DNA of 64,000 nucleotides, from positions 2,046,001 to 2,110,000 of the forward strand of contig CP042428.1 in the NCBI GenBank assembly GCA_024207135.1, given 5' to 3'. The stretch comes from Arthrobacter sp. C2 (GTDB lineage: Bacteria; Actinomycetota; Actinomycetes; Actinomycetales; Micrococcaceae). Shown in pieces: positions 34,519 through 43,294 of the stretch. Within the stretch, counting starts at the first letter, position 1, and the number at the start of each line of letters is the position of its first letter. The notes below the pieces were generated by a model. It did not search any database. It worked only from the letters and a program-made list of their open reading frames with translations, and was not told the origin of the DNA. The translations under genes were made by a program, and so were the position numbers.

Positions 34519-34533
34519 AATTGTTTCACAATT
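34519..34533. promoter_or_regulatory. Inverted repeat upstream of the toxin-antitoxin pair, site 2
   Basis: AATTGT-TTC-ACAATT is a perfect 6+3+6 palindrome six bases from site 1. The 365-base gap 34447-34811 otherwise shows no supported gene, only low-GC sequence grading back to normal composition near 34760. Confidence 0.5.
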
Positions 34534-34811
34534 CTCGCAGTGCCGCGAGTGTGTCACACCAGCAGCGATGGATGAGGCTTGTGGCCCGCGTGGGCCTGCT
34601 TTCCCTTCGCGTCGAAGGCCTCATCGTGAAAACGCTGTCGTTCATCAGAGTCCAGGAGATTAAACCGGATGCCGTGGTAGCGCGCCGGTATCGCACTTCG
34701 AAGCTCCGTGGAAGGCCCGGCACCGAACGTCAACACAGTTTCATCGGCACCCCGAGCAGTCCTGCTTGGAGCCGGGAATCGAATGCGCCGAGTCCCGGTT
34801 GTATCCCGGTG

Positions 34812-35072
34812 ATGGAACTTATTCTGTACACCTCCGCTTTCTGTGCACCGTGCGTGCGCGCCCGCTCCGTGCTCCGCAAGGCGGGCAAGCTGCTGGCCCA
34901 GGCGAGCATCCGCGAGGTCGACGTGCTCTCGCACCTGGCCGAATCCGAGGAGGCGGGCATCGCCTCCACCCCCACGCTGGTGGTGCGCCGGGACGGCACC
35001 GAGGTGTTCCGCGCCTCCGGGGTGCCCAGCGTGCAGCAGGTGCTGGCCGCGGCGGCGCTCGCGCTGGCGTAG
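34812..35072 (+). CDS. Small thioredoxin-like protein
   Basis: This 86-residue protein has a minimal thioredoxin fold: the redox motif CAPC at 11-14 after the strand ELILYTSAF, and the cis-proline in ASTPTLVV (51-58). The sequence resembles glutaredoxin-like/thioredoxin-family proteins that work as thiol-disulphide carriers in the cytosol. The ATG at 34812 has no convincing ribosome site; the open frame runs upstream into the low-GC region, but that part does not look coding. Confidence 0.8.
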   Translation: MELILYTSAFCAPCVRARSVLRKAGKLLAQASIREVDVLSHLAESEEAGIASTPTLVVRRDGTEVFRASGVPSVQQVLAAAALALA

Positions 35073-35304
35073 CGTCCGCCGGGTCCGGGGCCGGTCGGCA
35101 CGTGGGCCCGGGGAGTCTGGGAGCCTGCCCGCTAGGCCGGCGCGGGCACCCGTTCCCCTTCCTGCTGCCTCGGGCTATGCTGTGCTGACCAGTGCGTTTT
35201 GGGGATTTTAGGTGTGGCGCACTGCGTGAACATCTGTTCTGCTCCGGTTCCGAGGGTGGTTGTCCTCCCCTTGCCGGGGCATGGCCAAGGGGGAATGGTT
35301 GGAC

Positions 35305-35877
35305 ATGGAAAAAACAACGTCGTGGACGCGGTTCCTGGGGGTTTCGCTGCGCCCGTTTTCGGGGCATGCGCCCCTGTCACTGGTCCTGCGCGGCGCGCTC
35401 CAGGCAGCAATCTGCATCGCGCTGCTGGTGGTGGGCTTCCGGATGCGCACCGAGATGCGGCAGCTCGCGGCGGCGGATGCCGGGGCCGCCCAACTGGGCG
35501 GGTTCCTGATGCTGGCCGGGGTCGTGCTGGTGGTGCTGGCACTGGCCGCGCTGCTGAAGGTCGCAGTGGGCATCCTCGATTTGGTGCCGCGGACCTCGGT
35601 TCCCGGGACCGTCGTGAGCATCTCCGAGCGCCGGTTCCTGGACTTCCTTCCCGATGCGCTGAACAACGCGCTGTGGGAACGGAAGAACATCGTCGGACAG
35701 TCCTGGGCCGAGCGGCGCAGGGTCCGCCACGAGCTGGTCATCGACACCGAAGACGGGACCCGTGCCTGGACCCTGCGGAACCGGCAAAAGGCCCGCGGGC
35801 TGCGGCCGGGGCAGGCCGTCACCGTCGTGGCCAGCCCGCTGGTCGGCTACGTCGACAGGCTGGAATCCCGCGGCTGA
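35305..35877 (+). CDS. Hypothetical membrane protein with two N-terminal helices
   Basis: This 190-residue protein is one I do not recognise. Two hydrophobic helices lie at about 30-50 and 65-90, followed by a soluble C-terminal domain (VPGTVVSISERRFLDFLPDAL onward, in which RHELVIDTEDGTRAWTL and GQAVTVVASPLVGYVDRL look like beta strands). Such a layout is common in actinobacterial small membrane proteins with a cytosolic OB-like or beta domain. The ATG at 35305 is preferred; ATG 35281 is possible. It converges on, and overlaps by 31 bases, the next minus-strand frame. Confidence 0.7.
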   Translation: MEKTTSWTRFLGVSLRPFSGHAPLSLVLRGALQAAICIALLVVGFRMRTEMRQLAAADAGAAQLGGFLMLAGVVLVVLALAALLKVAVGILDLVPRTSVPGTVVSISERRFLDFLPDALNNALWERKNIVGQSWAERRRVRHELVIDTEDGTRAWTLRNRQKARGLRPGQAVTVVASPLVGYVDRLESRG

Positions 35878-36248
35878 GCCCCGACCATCGGCCCGGGTGC
35901 CGGGTGCGGGTCTTCAGGTGAGGTTTTGGCAGGCCTGGAGAGGGACACCGGGACCATCGCGATCTTCGGCAGGTCCTCATGATGGACGGGTGCCGGCTTG
36001 TACGTGCGCACCAACGACTTCCCGTCACACTTCCAGGTGAAGTCGGGGCGCGAAAGGGCCACGCGGTAGAGGCCGTCGACGGTGTCAGGATGCTGCCCGG
36101 CGCAGGACTCCAGGATGAAGAAGGGGAGCTGGTCGTCTTCCAGGTACCCGCGCAGCACCGCGGCACCCGGATCGCCGGCACTGTCCGGCGGGGTTCGGTG
36201 GGCGTCCTCGAGCGGCTCGTAACCGACCAGGAACACCGCGGACTTCAC
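35847..36248 (-). CDS. Hypothetical protein, uncertain 5' end
   Basis: This 133-residue frame looks coding (e.g. LEDDQLPFFILESCAGQHP and YRVALSRPDFTWKCDG), but I do not recognise the family. The start is placed at GTG 36248, with GGAG 9 bases upstream. The same frame is open and coding-like for another 40 codons upstream (KERLSAEDIEALLHRAAEHH) right to the stop of the isomerase gene at 36378, without any ATG or GTG. Either translation begins inside the apparent coding region, or this is a 5'-truncated gene joined behind the isomerase. Confidence 0.5.
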   Translation of the reverse strand: MKSAVFLVGYEPLEDAHRTPPDSAGDPGAAVLRGYLEDDQLPFFILESCAGQHPDTVDGLYRVALSRPDFTWKCDGKSLVRTYKPAPVHHEDLPKIAMVPVSLSRPAKTSPEDPHPAPGPMVGAQPRDSSLST

Positions 36249-36377
36249 CGGGTGGTGCTCCGCGGCCCGGTGCAGGAGGGCTTCGATGTCTTCGGCTGAA
36301 AGGCGTTCCTTGCCCGAATCTTCCCCCGCGGTGCCCGGCCACCCAGCCGGAGGGGCGGGCTGCGGAAGCGGTGGACC

Positions 36378-37244
36378 TCAGCGCAGGCCACCGGCTTGCA
36401 GGTTCTTCAGGTAGCCGAGGGAGTCCGCGGCCAAGGCGTCCTGGGTGCTGGCCAGCGGCCGCCAGATGGGGGCCGCCTCGGCGTTCGAGGCGTTCCCGGG
36501 GGTGAAGGATTCGACGCAGAGCGGGCCGGCGTACCCGGCCAGGTCCAGCGCGCGGATGAAGCCGTGCCAGTCGAAGTGGTCGGCGCCGACGGTGCCGCGG
36601 TCGTTGCCGCTGACCTGGACGTGGGCGATGTGGGCGGTGGCGCGGGCGACGGCGGCCGCGATGTCCTGTTCCTCGATGTTCAGCTGGAAGCTGTCCAGGG
36701 CGATGCCGAGCCCGGGCCCGAGCAGCGGTTCCAGCGCGTCAAAGGCCTGGTCCACGGTGTTGATCAGCGAGGTTTCGTAGCGGTTGCGCGGTTCGATCCC
36801 CAGGGTGATTCCGTGGGCGGCCGCGTGGGCGGCCAGCGGTGCGAGGTTTTCGCGTAGCTGGGTGTAGGTGGCCCGGCGGTGGACCTCGTTCATGGACCAG
36901 GTCCGGCCGGTGGCCGCGTGGAAGGGGCCGGCGACGGTGGTCGCCCCGAGGGATGCCGCCGCGTCGATGAGGCCGCGCAGGTGGTCACGGGTGGCTTCGA
37001 GCTCGGCGTCGGGTGCGGAGACCAGGTTGCGTCCCGGGGACATGGTGCCGATGAGCACAGGAGCCAGGGAGTGTTCGGCCAGCACCTCGCGGGCGCGCTT
37101 CGGGTCCCAGTCTCCGAGGTTTTCCAGCGGGAGCGCAATGGCGCCGAAGCCCAGCGACGCCACATGGGCGGCGAGTTCGGGCAGCGTCGCGTCGGTGAGC
37201 GGGGAGGTCCATACCCGGGTGGTCACGCCCAGCAATCGTTCCAT
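36378..37244 (-). CDS. Sugar phosphate isomerase/epimerase family protein (TIM barrel)
   Basis: This 288-residue protein belongs to the AP endonuclease 2/xylose-isomerase-like TIM barrel family. Metal-binding positions are visible in GIEPRNRYETSLINT (Glu), ALDSFQLNIEE (Asp), HVQVSGNDRG (His) and VESFTPGN (Glu), the set found in D-psicose/tagatose 3-epimerases and IolE/IolI-like enzymes. The exact sugar is unknown. No transporter or kinase for a rare sugar lies next to it. It is cytosolic. Confidence 0.87.
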   Translation of the reverse strand: MERLLGVTTRVWTSPLTDATLPELAAHVASLGFGAIALPLENLGDWDPKRAREVLAEHSLAPVLIGTMSPGRNLVSAPDAELEATRDHLRGLIDAAASLGATTVAGPFHAATGRTWSMNEVHRRATYTQLRENLAPLAAHAAAHGITLGIEPRNRYETSLINTVDQAFDALEPLLGPGLGIALDSFQLNIEEQDIAAAVARATAHIAHVQVSGNDRGTVGADHFDWHGFIRALDLAGYAGPLCVESFTPGNASNAEAAPIWRPLASTQDALAADSLGYLKNLQAGGLR

Positions 37245-37525
37245 GGCGATGCGGTGTTCCTTCCGTTGCGGCGGTGGGGGGTCCGGAGTTTCAGGCTACG
37301 CCCGCGTGCGCCCTCCGGCCAGTGCGCTGGGTGCGGCCCCCGGGGTTCCCTGGAGGCTTGGGACATCGATTCCACGGGGTCGTCCATCGTGCGGGGAGCA
37401 TCCGCGAACGGATGTCGTCGGGGCAGGTGGCATCGGCCAGGGACACCGCAGGCCGCCATCGCCGCGCGGCGGGTGCCGGGGCCCGACGCGCCGCCGGTTC
37501 GCGGTGCCCGGGTTTTTTGTGAACA

Positions 37526-38185
37526 ATGGGTCAGGTGATCCCCTCGCCGCTAGACCCCGCCCCCGCCGCCTGCCTGCAGCGCATCGTCGCCGATTCCTCG
37601 GACCGGATCGCCTGGCTGCGGGCCCGCTCGCAGGGCATCACGGCCACCGACGCGGCCAGGCTCTCCACCCCGAAATCCATCCAGTCCGCGGCCTGGGACA
37701 AACTGAACGGCTCGGGCTTCGGCGGGAATCCGTACACCGACCACGGGCGGGCCCGCGAACCAGTGATCGCCGCGTGGGTGCAGGAGAACTACGGGATCGT
37801 GCCCTCCACCCAGCTGTTCCACGCCGCGGAGAACCACATCCACCTGGCCACCCCCGACGGCTTGGGCATCCGGGAGCACGGGCGGGTGGAGCTGGCGGAA
37901 ATCAAGACCACCAACAAGCCGTTCAAGACCATCCCGCGCAACTACCTGCGCCAGGTGTTCTGGCAGCAGTACGTGCTTGGCGCCGAGCGCACGCTCTTTG
38001 TGTGGGAACCGCACAAGGACTTCGTCCCGGTCCACCGGGAGCCGCTGACCCGATGGGTGGACCGCGACGATGCCGAGATCGCCGACCTGATCTCCAAGGC
38101 CGATGCGATGGTGGCGATCCTGCGCGAACGCACCGCCCGGGCCCGGGCCTATGAGGACTACGGGCCGGCGGCACTGCGCCTTTAG
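37526..38185 (+). CDS. YqaJ-type viral recombinase family nuclease
   Basis: This 219-residue protein has the lambda-exonuclease/YqaJ fold: WLRARSQGITATDAARL near the N-terminus, GRAREPVIAAW, then the catalytic cluster with the aspartate in ATPDGLGI and the E-x-K in ELAEIKTT, and the last helix YLRQVFWQQYVLG. Such nucleases digest one strand of linear duplex DNA to prepare recombination and are usually phage-borne; this copy stands alone, with no RecT or phage genes near it. Codon use matches the chromosome, so it looks long resident. Its stop overlaps the convergent mscS-family stop by 4 bases. Confidence 0.85.
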   Translation: MGQVIPSPLDPAPAACLQRIVADSSDRIAWLRARSQGITATDAARLSTPKSIQSAAWDKLNGSGFGGNPYTDHGRAREPVIAAWVQENYGIVPSTQLFHAAENHIHLATPDGLGIREHGRVELAEIKTTNKPFKTIPRNYLRQVFWQQYVLGAERTLFVWEPHKDFVPVHREPLTRWVDRDDAEIADLISKADAMVAILRERTARARAYEDYGPAALRL

Positions 38186-39276
38186 GCCGGGGCGGCACCC
38201 GGCATCATCGGCTTGGGCAGTGCGTCGGGGTAGTCCCTTCCCAATTCGGCAATCAGGTGCTCGCGCACGTAGTTGCGCAGGTCGTAGAGGTCCCCGGGGT
38301 TCCTGGCGCTGAGCGCAATCGTGACCTTGAGGATGCCGCCGATGGCATCTGTCACGTTCAGGGACCCGGTGCGTCCGTCCCACAAATCCGTGGAGGCGAG
38401 CAATTGCTCGGTGCGCGTGCGCAGGTGTTCGATGGGCGCATTCCAGTTCAGGTCCAGCAGCACGAAGCCGCTGATCTCGGTGCTGCGGCGCGACCAGTTC
38501 TCGAACGGGACCGTGGTGAAGTGCGTCGAGGGGATGATCATCCGGCGCCCGTCAAGCAACAGCACCACCACGTAGGTGAGGGTGATTTCCTCGATGGTGC
38601 CGCGTTGGGTCTCCACCACCACGGTGTCGTTGACCCGGATCGCGTCGGTGAAGGCGATCTGCAGCCCGGCGAACACGTTGGCCAGCGAGGACTGCACGGC
38701 GAGCGCCGCGACCACCGAGATCAGGCCGGCCGAGGCCAGCAGCCCCGCGCCCAGCGCCCTGACCTCGGGAATCGTGAGCAGTGCACCTGCAACAGCCAGG
38801 GTGATGACCAGCGCGGTGGCCACCCGGCGCAACAATCCGACCTGCGTCTGGATCTTCGCCAGCCGCCGCGGGTTCCCGTCGTCCTCGCGGTACTTGGCCA
38901 GGAGGATGTCCTCGAAGATTCCCATGGCGACGATTAGCAGCCAGGCAATGGAGCTGATCAGTCCCAGCAGCAGCAGGAACTGCCAGATCGTGACCCATTG
39001 GTTCGAGGCAAACGAGAGCCCCACGGTGATCTTGGTGAAGGCGAAGGCCAGGGTCAGCAGCAGGGGCATGCGGCGCAGGGGGCGATCGGGTGCGGACCCC
39101 TGGATGCGGCGGAGCATGCGGGTGAAGATGAAGGAGAGGACCACGGTGATGAGCACCGCGGCCAGTAACCCGATCGCAACCACAACCCATGGTCGGATGG
39201 GATCCGGTAATGCGTTCGTGTTCTCCACTACCTCGTTCAGGGCGTCGTCCAGTGTTCCGGTGGCAAAGATTTGCAT
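38182..39276 (-). CDS. MscS family mechanosensitive ion channel protein
   Basis: This 364-residue membrane protein has four to five helices (about 27-50, 66-85, 95-125, 150-170) and the pore-lining helix LGAGLLASAGLISVVAALAV followed by QSSLANVFAGLQIAFTDAIRV, the MscS TM3 hallmark of Gly/Ala packing. The beta domain carries VETQRGTIEEITLTYVVV. It opens under membrane tension to release solutes during hypo-osmotic shock. The ATG at 39276 has no clear ribosome site. It overlaps the convergent nuclease gene by 4 bases. Confidence 0.9.
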   Translation of the reverse strand: MQIFATGTLDDALNEVVENTNALPDPIRPWVVVAIGLLAAVLITVVLSFIFTRMLRRIQGSAPDRPLRRMPLLLTLAFAFTKITVGLSFASNQWVTIWQFLLLLGLISSIAWLLIVAMGIFEDILLAKYREDDGNPRRLAKIQTQVGLLRRVATALVITLAVAGALLTIPEVRALGAGLLASAGLISVVAALAVQSSLANVFAGLQIAFTDAIRVNDTVVVETQRGTIEEITLTYVVVLLLDGRRMIIPSTHFTTVPFENWSRRSTEISGFVLLDLNWNAPIEHLRTRTEQLLASTDLWDGRTGSLNVTDAIGGILKVTIALSARNPGDLYDLRNYVREHLIAELGRDYPDALPKPMMPGAAPA

Positions 39277-39461
39277 ATCAACAAGGTTGTCACACCCCCG
39301 TGGGCGCACGCTGGATATGACCGGTCGACGTAAGGCATATCTCCTGCGCATTGCAATGGAATGGATTGTGGATATACCCCCTTGCGGCCCGGTTTCCCGG
39401 CGCGCATGCTGATTCCACCATCCACCCACACACGGATTTACCGCACCAAGCGAGGATCACC

Positions 39462-40025
39462 ATGAAAACCAGGATCGCCGCCGGCCTGGCCGGCGCACTG
39501 CTCATTGCGGGGCTCGGCATCGCACCGGCCGCCCCCGCCGCAACCCCCACCGCGGTGGCCGCACCCTACTGCGGCATCACCTGGGGCTCGCTGGCCGACT
39601 CGGTCGCCGGCTACTCCTCGGCCACCGTCACCAACGTCCGCACCGGCCGCCACGATTGCTTCGACCGGATGGTCATCGACCTGAAGGGCAAGGTGAAGGG
39701 CTACGACGTCCGCTACGTCTCGGCCGTCTACACCGAGGGCCAGGGCAAGCTCGTTCCGCTGGCCGGGGCCGCGGACCTGCGCATCATCGTCAAGGCACCG
39801 GCCTACACGACCTCCGGAACCCCGACGTACTACCCGGCCAACCGGCTGAACGTGCGCGACGTCTCGGGCTACACCACCTTCAGGCAGGTGGCGTTCCTGG
39901 GCAGCTTCGAGGGCCAGAGCTCCTTCGGCCTGGGGGTCCGCGCCCGGCTGCCGTTCCGGACCTTCGTGCTCATCGACGCCACGGGCAACAGCCGCCTGGT
40001 GATCGATGTGGCCCACCGCTGGTAG
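39462..40025 (+). CDS. Secreted AMIN-like domain protein
   Basis: This 187-residue protein has a Sec signal peptide (MKTRIAAGLAGALLIAGLG, cleavage near APAAPAATP) and a single beta-rich domain. The pattern TGRHDCFDRMVIDLKGKVKGY and FVLIDATGNSRLVIDVAHRW matches the AMIN-like domain found in secreted actinobacterial proteins. The family is thought to bind cell-wall components; that is a family-level guess. GAGGATCACC lies before the ATG. A hairpin follows the stop. Confidence 0.82.
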   Translation: MKTRIAAGLAGALLIAGLGIAPAAPAATPTAVAAPYCGITWGSLADSVAGYSSATVTNVRTGRHDCFDRMVIDLKGKVKGYDVRYVSAVYTEGQGKLVPLAGAADLRIIVKAPAYTTSGTPTYYPANRLNVRDVSGYTTFRQVAFLGSFEGQSSFGLGVRARLPFRTFVLIDATGNSRLVIDVAHRW

Positions 40026-40046
40026 GCCGCCTCGTTCCCGGCAACA

Positions 40047-40091
40047 GGGCGCCGGCTGCACCCCACAAACCGTGGGGTGCGGCCGGCGCCC
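40047..40091 (+). terminator. Hairpin after the AMIN-like gene
   Basis: Arms 40047-40065 and 40073-40091 pair over 19 bases with one mismatch and a 7-base loop. There is no T-run, so it may be a weak terminator or need Rho. Confidence 0.65.
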
Positions 40092-40194
40092 CTGCCTTGG
40101 TGCCCGTTGTTGCCCCGCCGGGGTTGTTGCGTCGTTGGATGACAAAACGGCGTCATCCGGCGCGCCGCTCGGGCGGATGTGTCACGATTCATTC

Positions 40195-41190
40195 ATGAGT
40201 ATTGCCCGCCCGTACAAGCAAGTCGATGTCTTCTCTTCCTCCCCCTACACCGGCAACGGCCTGGCCGTGGTGCTCGACGGCGAGGGGCTGTCCGATGCGC
40301 AGATGCTGAACTTCGCCAATTGGACCAACCTGGCCGAAACCGCGTTCCTGCTGCCGGCCACGCACCCCGACGCCGACTACCGCGTGCGCATCTTCACCAC
40401 CACCACCGAGCTGCCCTTCGCCGGCCATCCCACCCTGGGTGCGGCCCACGCGTGGCTCGAGGCCGGAGGGGTGCCCAAGAACCCCGCCGCGCTGATCCAG
40501 CAATGCGACGCCGGGCTCATCGAGGTCCGCCGCGTCCCGGGCGAGGACCCGTCCGATCCCGAGTCCCTGGCGTTCAAGGCGCCGCCCATGGTGCGCACCG
40601 GCGGGCTCGAGGACGACGTGCTGGACTGGGCGCTGACCGGGCTGGGCATCACGCGCGAGGACGTCGTGGGGCACCAGTGGCTGGCCAACGGGCCGCAATT
40701 CGCCGGGCTGCTGCTGCGCGACGCGGAAATGGTGCTCTCCCTGGAACCGGACTACTCGATCCTGGCCGGGCTGGAGGTCGGGGTCATCGGCCCGCACACC
40801 GTCCCGGGCATCCCGGCACGCTCCTACGACCCCAATGTGCCCACAGACCGGCCCTCCGGGGCGCGCGAGGAGTTGCGCCCGGTCTCCGAGGCCGACGAGC
40901 GCCGCGGCTCCCAGCGCTTCCGCAACGTGGTCACCGGCATCCCGGCCGACTACGAGGTCCGTGCCTTCTGCCCCGGCGAGGGGCTTCCCGAGGACCCGGC
41001 CACCGGGTCGCTGAATGCCGGGTTCGGGGTCTGGCTGACCGGTTCCGGGCTGGCCCCGGAGTCCTACACGGTGCGCCAGGGCACCCGGCTGGGGCGCTCC
41101 GCGATCCTGCACGTGGACCGCGATCCGGCCGGCGTGTGGATCGCCGGGCAGTCGTTCACCTGCATCGAGGGCTTCGTCAACCTGCCCTAG
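40195..41190 (+). CDS. phzF: PhzF family isomerase-like protein
   Basis: This 331-residue protein has the PhzF/diaminopimelate-epimerase fold in two halves. The catalytic glutamate is E48 in NLAETAF, and FTTTTELPFAGHPTLGAAHAW and FCPGEGLPEDPATGSLN carry the family signatures. PhzF makes phenazine precursors, but no other phenazine gene is present, so this is more likely a general isomerase or epimerase of unknown substrate. The ATG at 40195 is chosen over the long upstream extension, which lacks homology features. A CACGAT box ends 6 bases upstream, so it may be leaderless. Confidence 0.9.
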   Translation: MSIARPYKQVDVFSSSPYTGNGLAVVLDGEGLSDAQMLNFANWTNLAETAFLLPATHPDADYRVRIFTTTTELPFAGHPTLGAAHAWLEAGGVPKNPAALIQQCDAGLIEVRRVPGEDPSDPESLAFKAPPMVRTGGLEDDVLDWALTGLGITREDVVGHQWLANGPQFAGLLLRDAEMVLSLEPDYSILAGLEVGVIGPHTVPGIPARSYDPNVPTDRPSGAREELRPVSEADERRGSQRFRNVVTGIPADYEVRAFCPGEGLPEDPATGSLNAGFGVWLTGSGLAPESYTVRQGTRLGRSAILHVDRDPAGVWIAGQSFTCIEGFVNLP

Positions 41191-41265
41191 GACCCTAAAA
41201 CGGTTCACTGTGAGGTGCGGCTCAAATCCCTGTTGCTCCCCGGCGCCCCGGCGTACACTCGGGCG

Positions 41266-42771
41266 GTGGATGCGAACCAGGACATAGCGGCAAAGACCGA
41301 GGACAAGCGCGCATGGGGTGCCCTCTGGGCGCTGGTCATCGGCTTCTTCATGATCCTGGTGGACTCCACCATCGTTTCCACGGCCATGCCGGCGATCATG
41401 AACGGCCTGGACACCGACATCAACGGCGTCATCTGGGTCAACAGCGCCTACCTGCTGGCCTTCGCGGTGCCGCTGCTGATCACCGGGCGGCTGGGCGACC
41501 GGTTCGGCCCGCGCACCATCTACCTCGTCGGCCTGGTGGTCTTCACGCTCTCCTCGCTGTGGTGCGGGCTGGCCGGCGACATCACCACGCTGATCGTTGC
41601 GCGCGTGGTCCAGGGCCTGGGCGCCTCCCTGATGAGCCCGCAGACCATGACCTTCATTACCCGCATGTTCCCCTACGCCCGCCGCGGCGCGGCCATGGGC
41701 GTGTGGGGCGCTGTCGCGGGCATCGCCACGCTGGTGGGCCCGATCGCCGGCGGCATCTTCGTCGACACCCTGGGCTGGGAATGGATCTTCTTCGTCAACG
41801 TGCCGGTCGGCGTGTTGGCCATCTGGCGGGTGCTGGTGAAGGTTCCCGAGCTGCCGCGCCACTCGCACTCCTTCGACTGGCTGGGCGTGGGCCTGAGCGC
41901 CGTGGCGATGTTTGCGCTGGTCTTCGGCATCCAGGAGGGCAACGGGCACGACTGGGGACCGTTCATCGGCCCCATCGGTTCCTGGCACCTGATCATCGGC
42001 GGCGTGGTGCTGCTGGGGCTGTTCATCTGGTGGCAGGCAGCCACCCGGGCCGAGCCGCTGGTGCCGCTGGGGTTGTTCAAGGACAAGAACTTCTCGCTGG
42101 CCAACATCGCGATCGCCTTCATGGGCCTGTCGATCACCGCCATGAGCTTCCCGATGATCCTGTACCTGCAGTCGGTGCGCGGGCTGACCCCCACGGCCTC
42201 GGCGCTGATGCTCGCCCCGATGGCGGTGGTGGCCGGGGTGCTGGCCCCGGTCATCGGCAAGAACGTCGGGAAGATCGAGGCCAAGTACTTCGCGGTCCCC
42301 GGGTTCTTCCTCTTCGGCGCCTCGATCACCGCCTACGGGCTGATCCTGCGCGCCGACACCCCGTTCTGGGTGCTGCTGCTTCCGCCGGTGTTCATGGGGC
42401 TGGGCTCGGCCATGATCTGGCCCTCGGTCTCGCTGACCGCCACCCGCGACCTGGGCCAGGCCAATGCCGGCGCCGGGTCGGGCGTGTACAACACCACCCG
42501 GCAGGTCGGTGCGGTGCTGGGTTCGGCCCTGATCGCGCTGATGATGGAATCGCGCATTGCCGTGGAATCCGAGAAGGTCGTGGCGTCCATGGCCGGCGGG
42601 GCGCCGGCCGGGATCGGCGCGGAGCCGGGAACCGGGGCACGGGTGCCCGAGTTCCTGCACCAGGCGTTCTCGCTGGCCCTGGGCCAGGCGCTGCTGCTGC
42701 CGGGCATCGTGGCGATGGCCGCGGCCCTGGTGGCCCTGATGTTCCGCAAGGGTGCGCGCCGCACCCCGTAG
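41266..42771 (+). CDS. DHA2 family MFS drug/proton antiporter
   Basis: This 501-residue membrane protein has about fourteen helices, as in DHA2 exporters (EmrB/QacA). Family motifs are present: motif A GRLGDRFGPR, and the motif C-like VGPIAGGIFVDTLGWEWIF. It probably exports toxic organic compounds. The GTG at 41266 is chosen because a TACACT -10 box (41254-41259) ends 6 bases upstream, with a TTGCTC at 41233, and there is no ribosome site: a leaderless message. A 17-codon longer form from 41215 would overlap that promoter. Confidence 0.9.
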   Translation: MDANQDIAAKTEDKRAWGALWALVIGFFMILVDSTIVSTAMPAIMNGLDTDINGVIWVNSAYLLAFAVPLLITGRLGDRFGPRTIYLVGLVVFTLSSLWCGLAGDITTLIVARVVQGLGASLMSPQTMTFITRMFPYARRGAAMGVWGAVAGIATLVGPIAGGIFVDTLGWEWIFFVNVPVGVLAIWRVLVKVPELPRHSHSFDWLGVGLSAVAMFALVFGIQEGNGHDWGPFIGPIGSWHLIIGGVVLLGLFIWWQAATRAEPLVPLGLFKDKNFSLANIAIAFMGLSITAMSFPMILYLQSVRGLTPTASALMLAPMAVVAGVLAPVIGKNVGKIEAKYFAVPGFFLFGASITAYGLILRADTPFWVLLLPPVFMGLGSAMIWPSVSLTATRDLGQANAGAGSGVYNTTRQVGAVLGSALIALMMESRIAVESEKVVASMAGGAPAGIGAEPGTGARVPEFLHQAFSLALGQALLLPGIVAMAAALVALMFRKGARRTP

Positions 42772-42793
42772 GACAGCCACCAGGGTGAAACAT

Positions 42794-42835
42794 GGCGGGC
42801 CGGGGCGCACGATGATTCGTGCGTCCCGGCCCGCC
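42794..42835. terminator. Bidirectional terminator between convergent genes
   Basis: Arms 42794-42812 and 42817-42835 pair over 19 bases with one G-T, around the loop TGAT. It lies between the stops of the DHA2 transporter and the DoxX-like gene. Confidence 0.8.
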
Positions 42836-42847
42836 GTTGCCGCCCTG

Positions 42848-43294
42848 CTACTTCTTCTTGGCGGCGACTTCCTTGATCTTGGTCTTGGTCTTGCCGCGGC
42901 CGAGGACCAGGGCGGCGGCAATGCCCGCGAGCCAGAAGTCCTTGGCCATCGCTCCGCCGTTGGTCGTCGGGCGGATTCCGTCGGACTCGGTCAGCCCCGG
43001 GGTCTTCAGGTAGACGGCCACCAGTCCCGCGGCGAAGGCCCCCAGGCCCAGGCCGACCAGGCGCGAGGGCAGGAACGGGGTCAGCAGTGCGGCACCCAGG
43101 CCGATCTCGCCGACGGCGACGGCCTTGCCGAAGACCGCCGGTTCCAGCTTTTCGACCTGCGGGATGGCGTTGGCGGTCATCGACTGCAGGCCCTGGGCTG
43201 ATTCGGCGGGAAGCCGCAGCTTCCCGATGCCGCTGTTGAGGATGTAGGCACCCGAGACGAGTCGTAGTGCGGCGTTGGCGATGTTGAAGCCCAT
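42848..43294 (-). CDS. DoxX-like membrane protein
   Basis: This 148-residue protein has about four hydrophobic helices and the small-membrane-protein pattern of the DoxX/DoxD group (LRLVSGAYILNSGIGKL; AVAVGEIGLGAALL), ending in a Lys-rich cytosolic tail. Members are linked to quinone or sulphur redox chemistry, but function is not established. AGGAG precedes the ATG at 43294. Confidence 0.82.
   Translation of the reverse strand: MGFNIANAALRLVSGAYILNSGIGKLRLPAESAQGLQSMTANAIPQVEKLEPAVFGKAVAVGEIGLGAALLTPFLPSRLVGLGLGAFAAGLVAVYLKTPGLTESDGIRPTTNGGAMAKDFWLAGIAAALVLGRGKTKTKIKEVAAKKK

Noticed and set aside
32100-34800. Prophage or insertion sequence in the low-GC island
   Set aside because: No transposase, integrase, phage structural gene or terminal inverted repeats were found; only composition and a toxin-antitoxin pair point to acquisition.
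40195-41190. Phenazine biosynthesis cluster
   Set aside because: Only a PhzF-like gene is present; no other phz genes lie in the window.
40189-42921. Open frame of about 900 codons on the minus strand across phzF and the DHA2 transporter
   Set aside because: It is antisense to two well-supported genes and has the Gly/Arg/His-rich composition of a GC-rich shadow frame.
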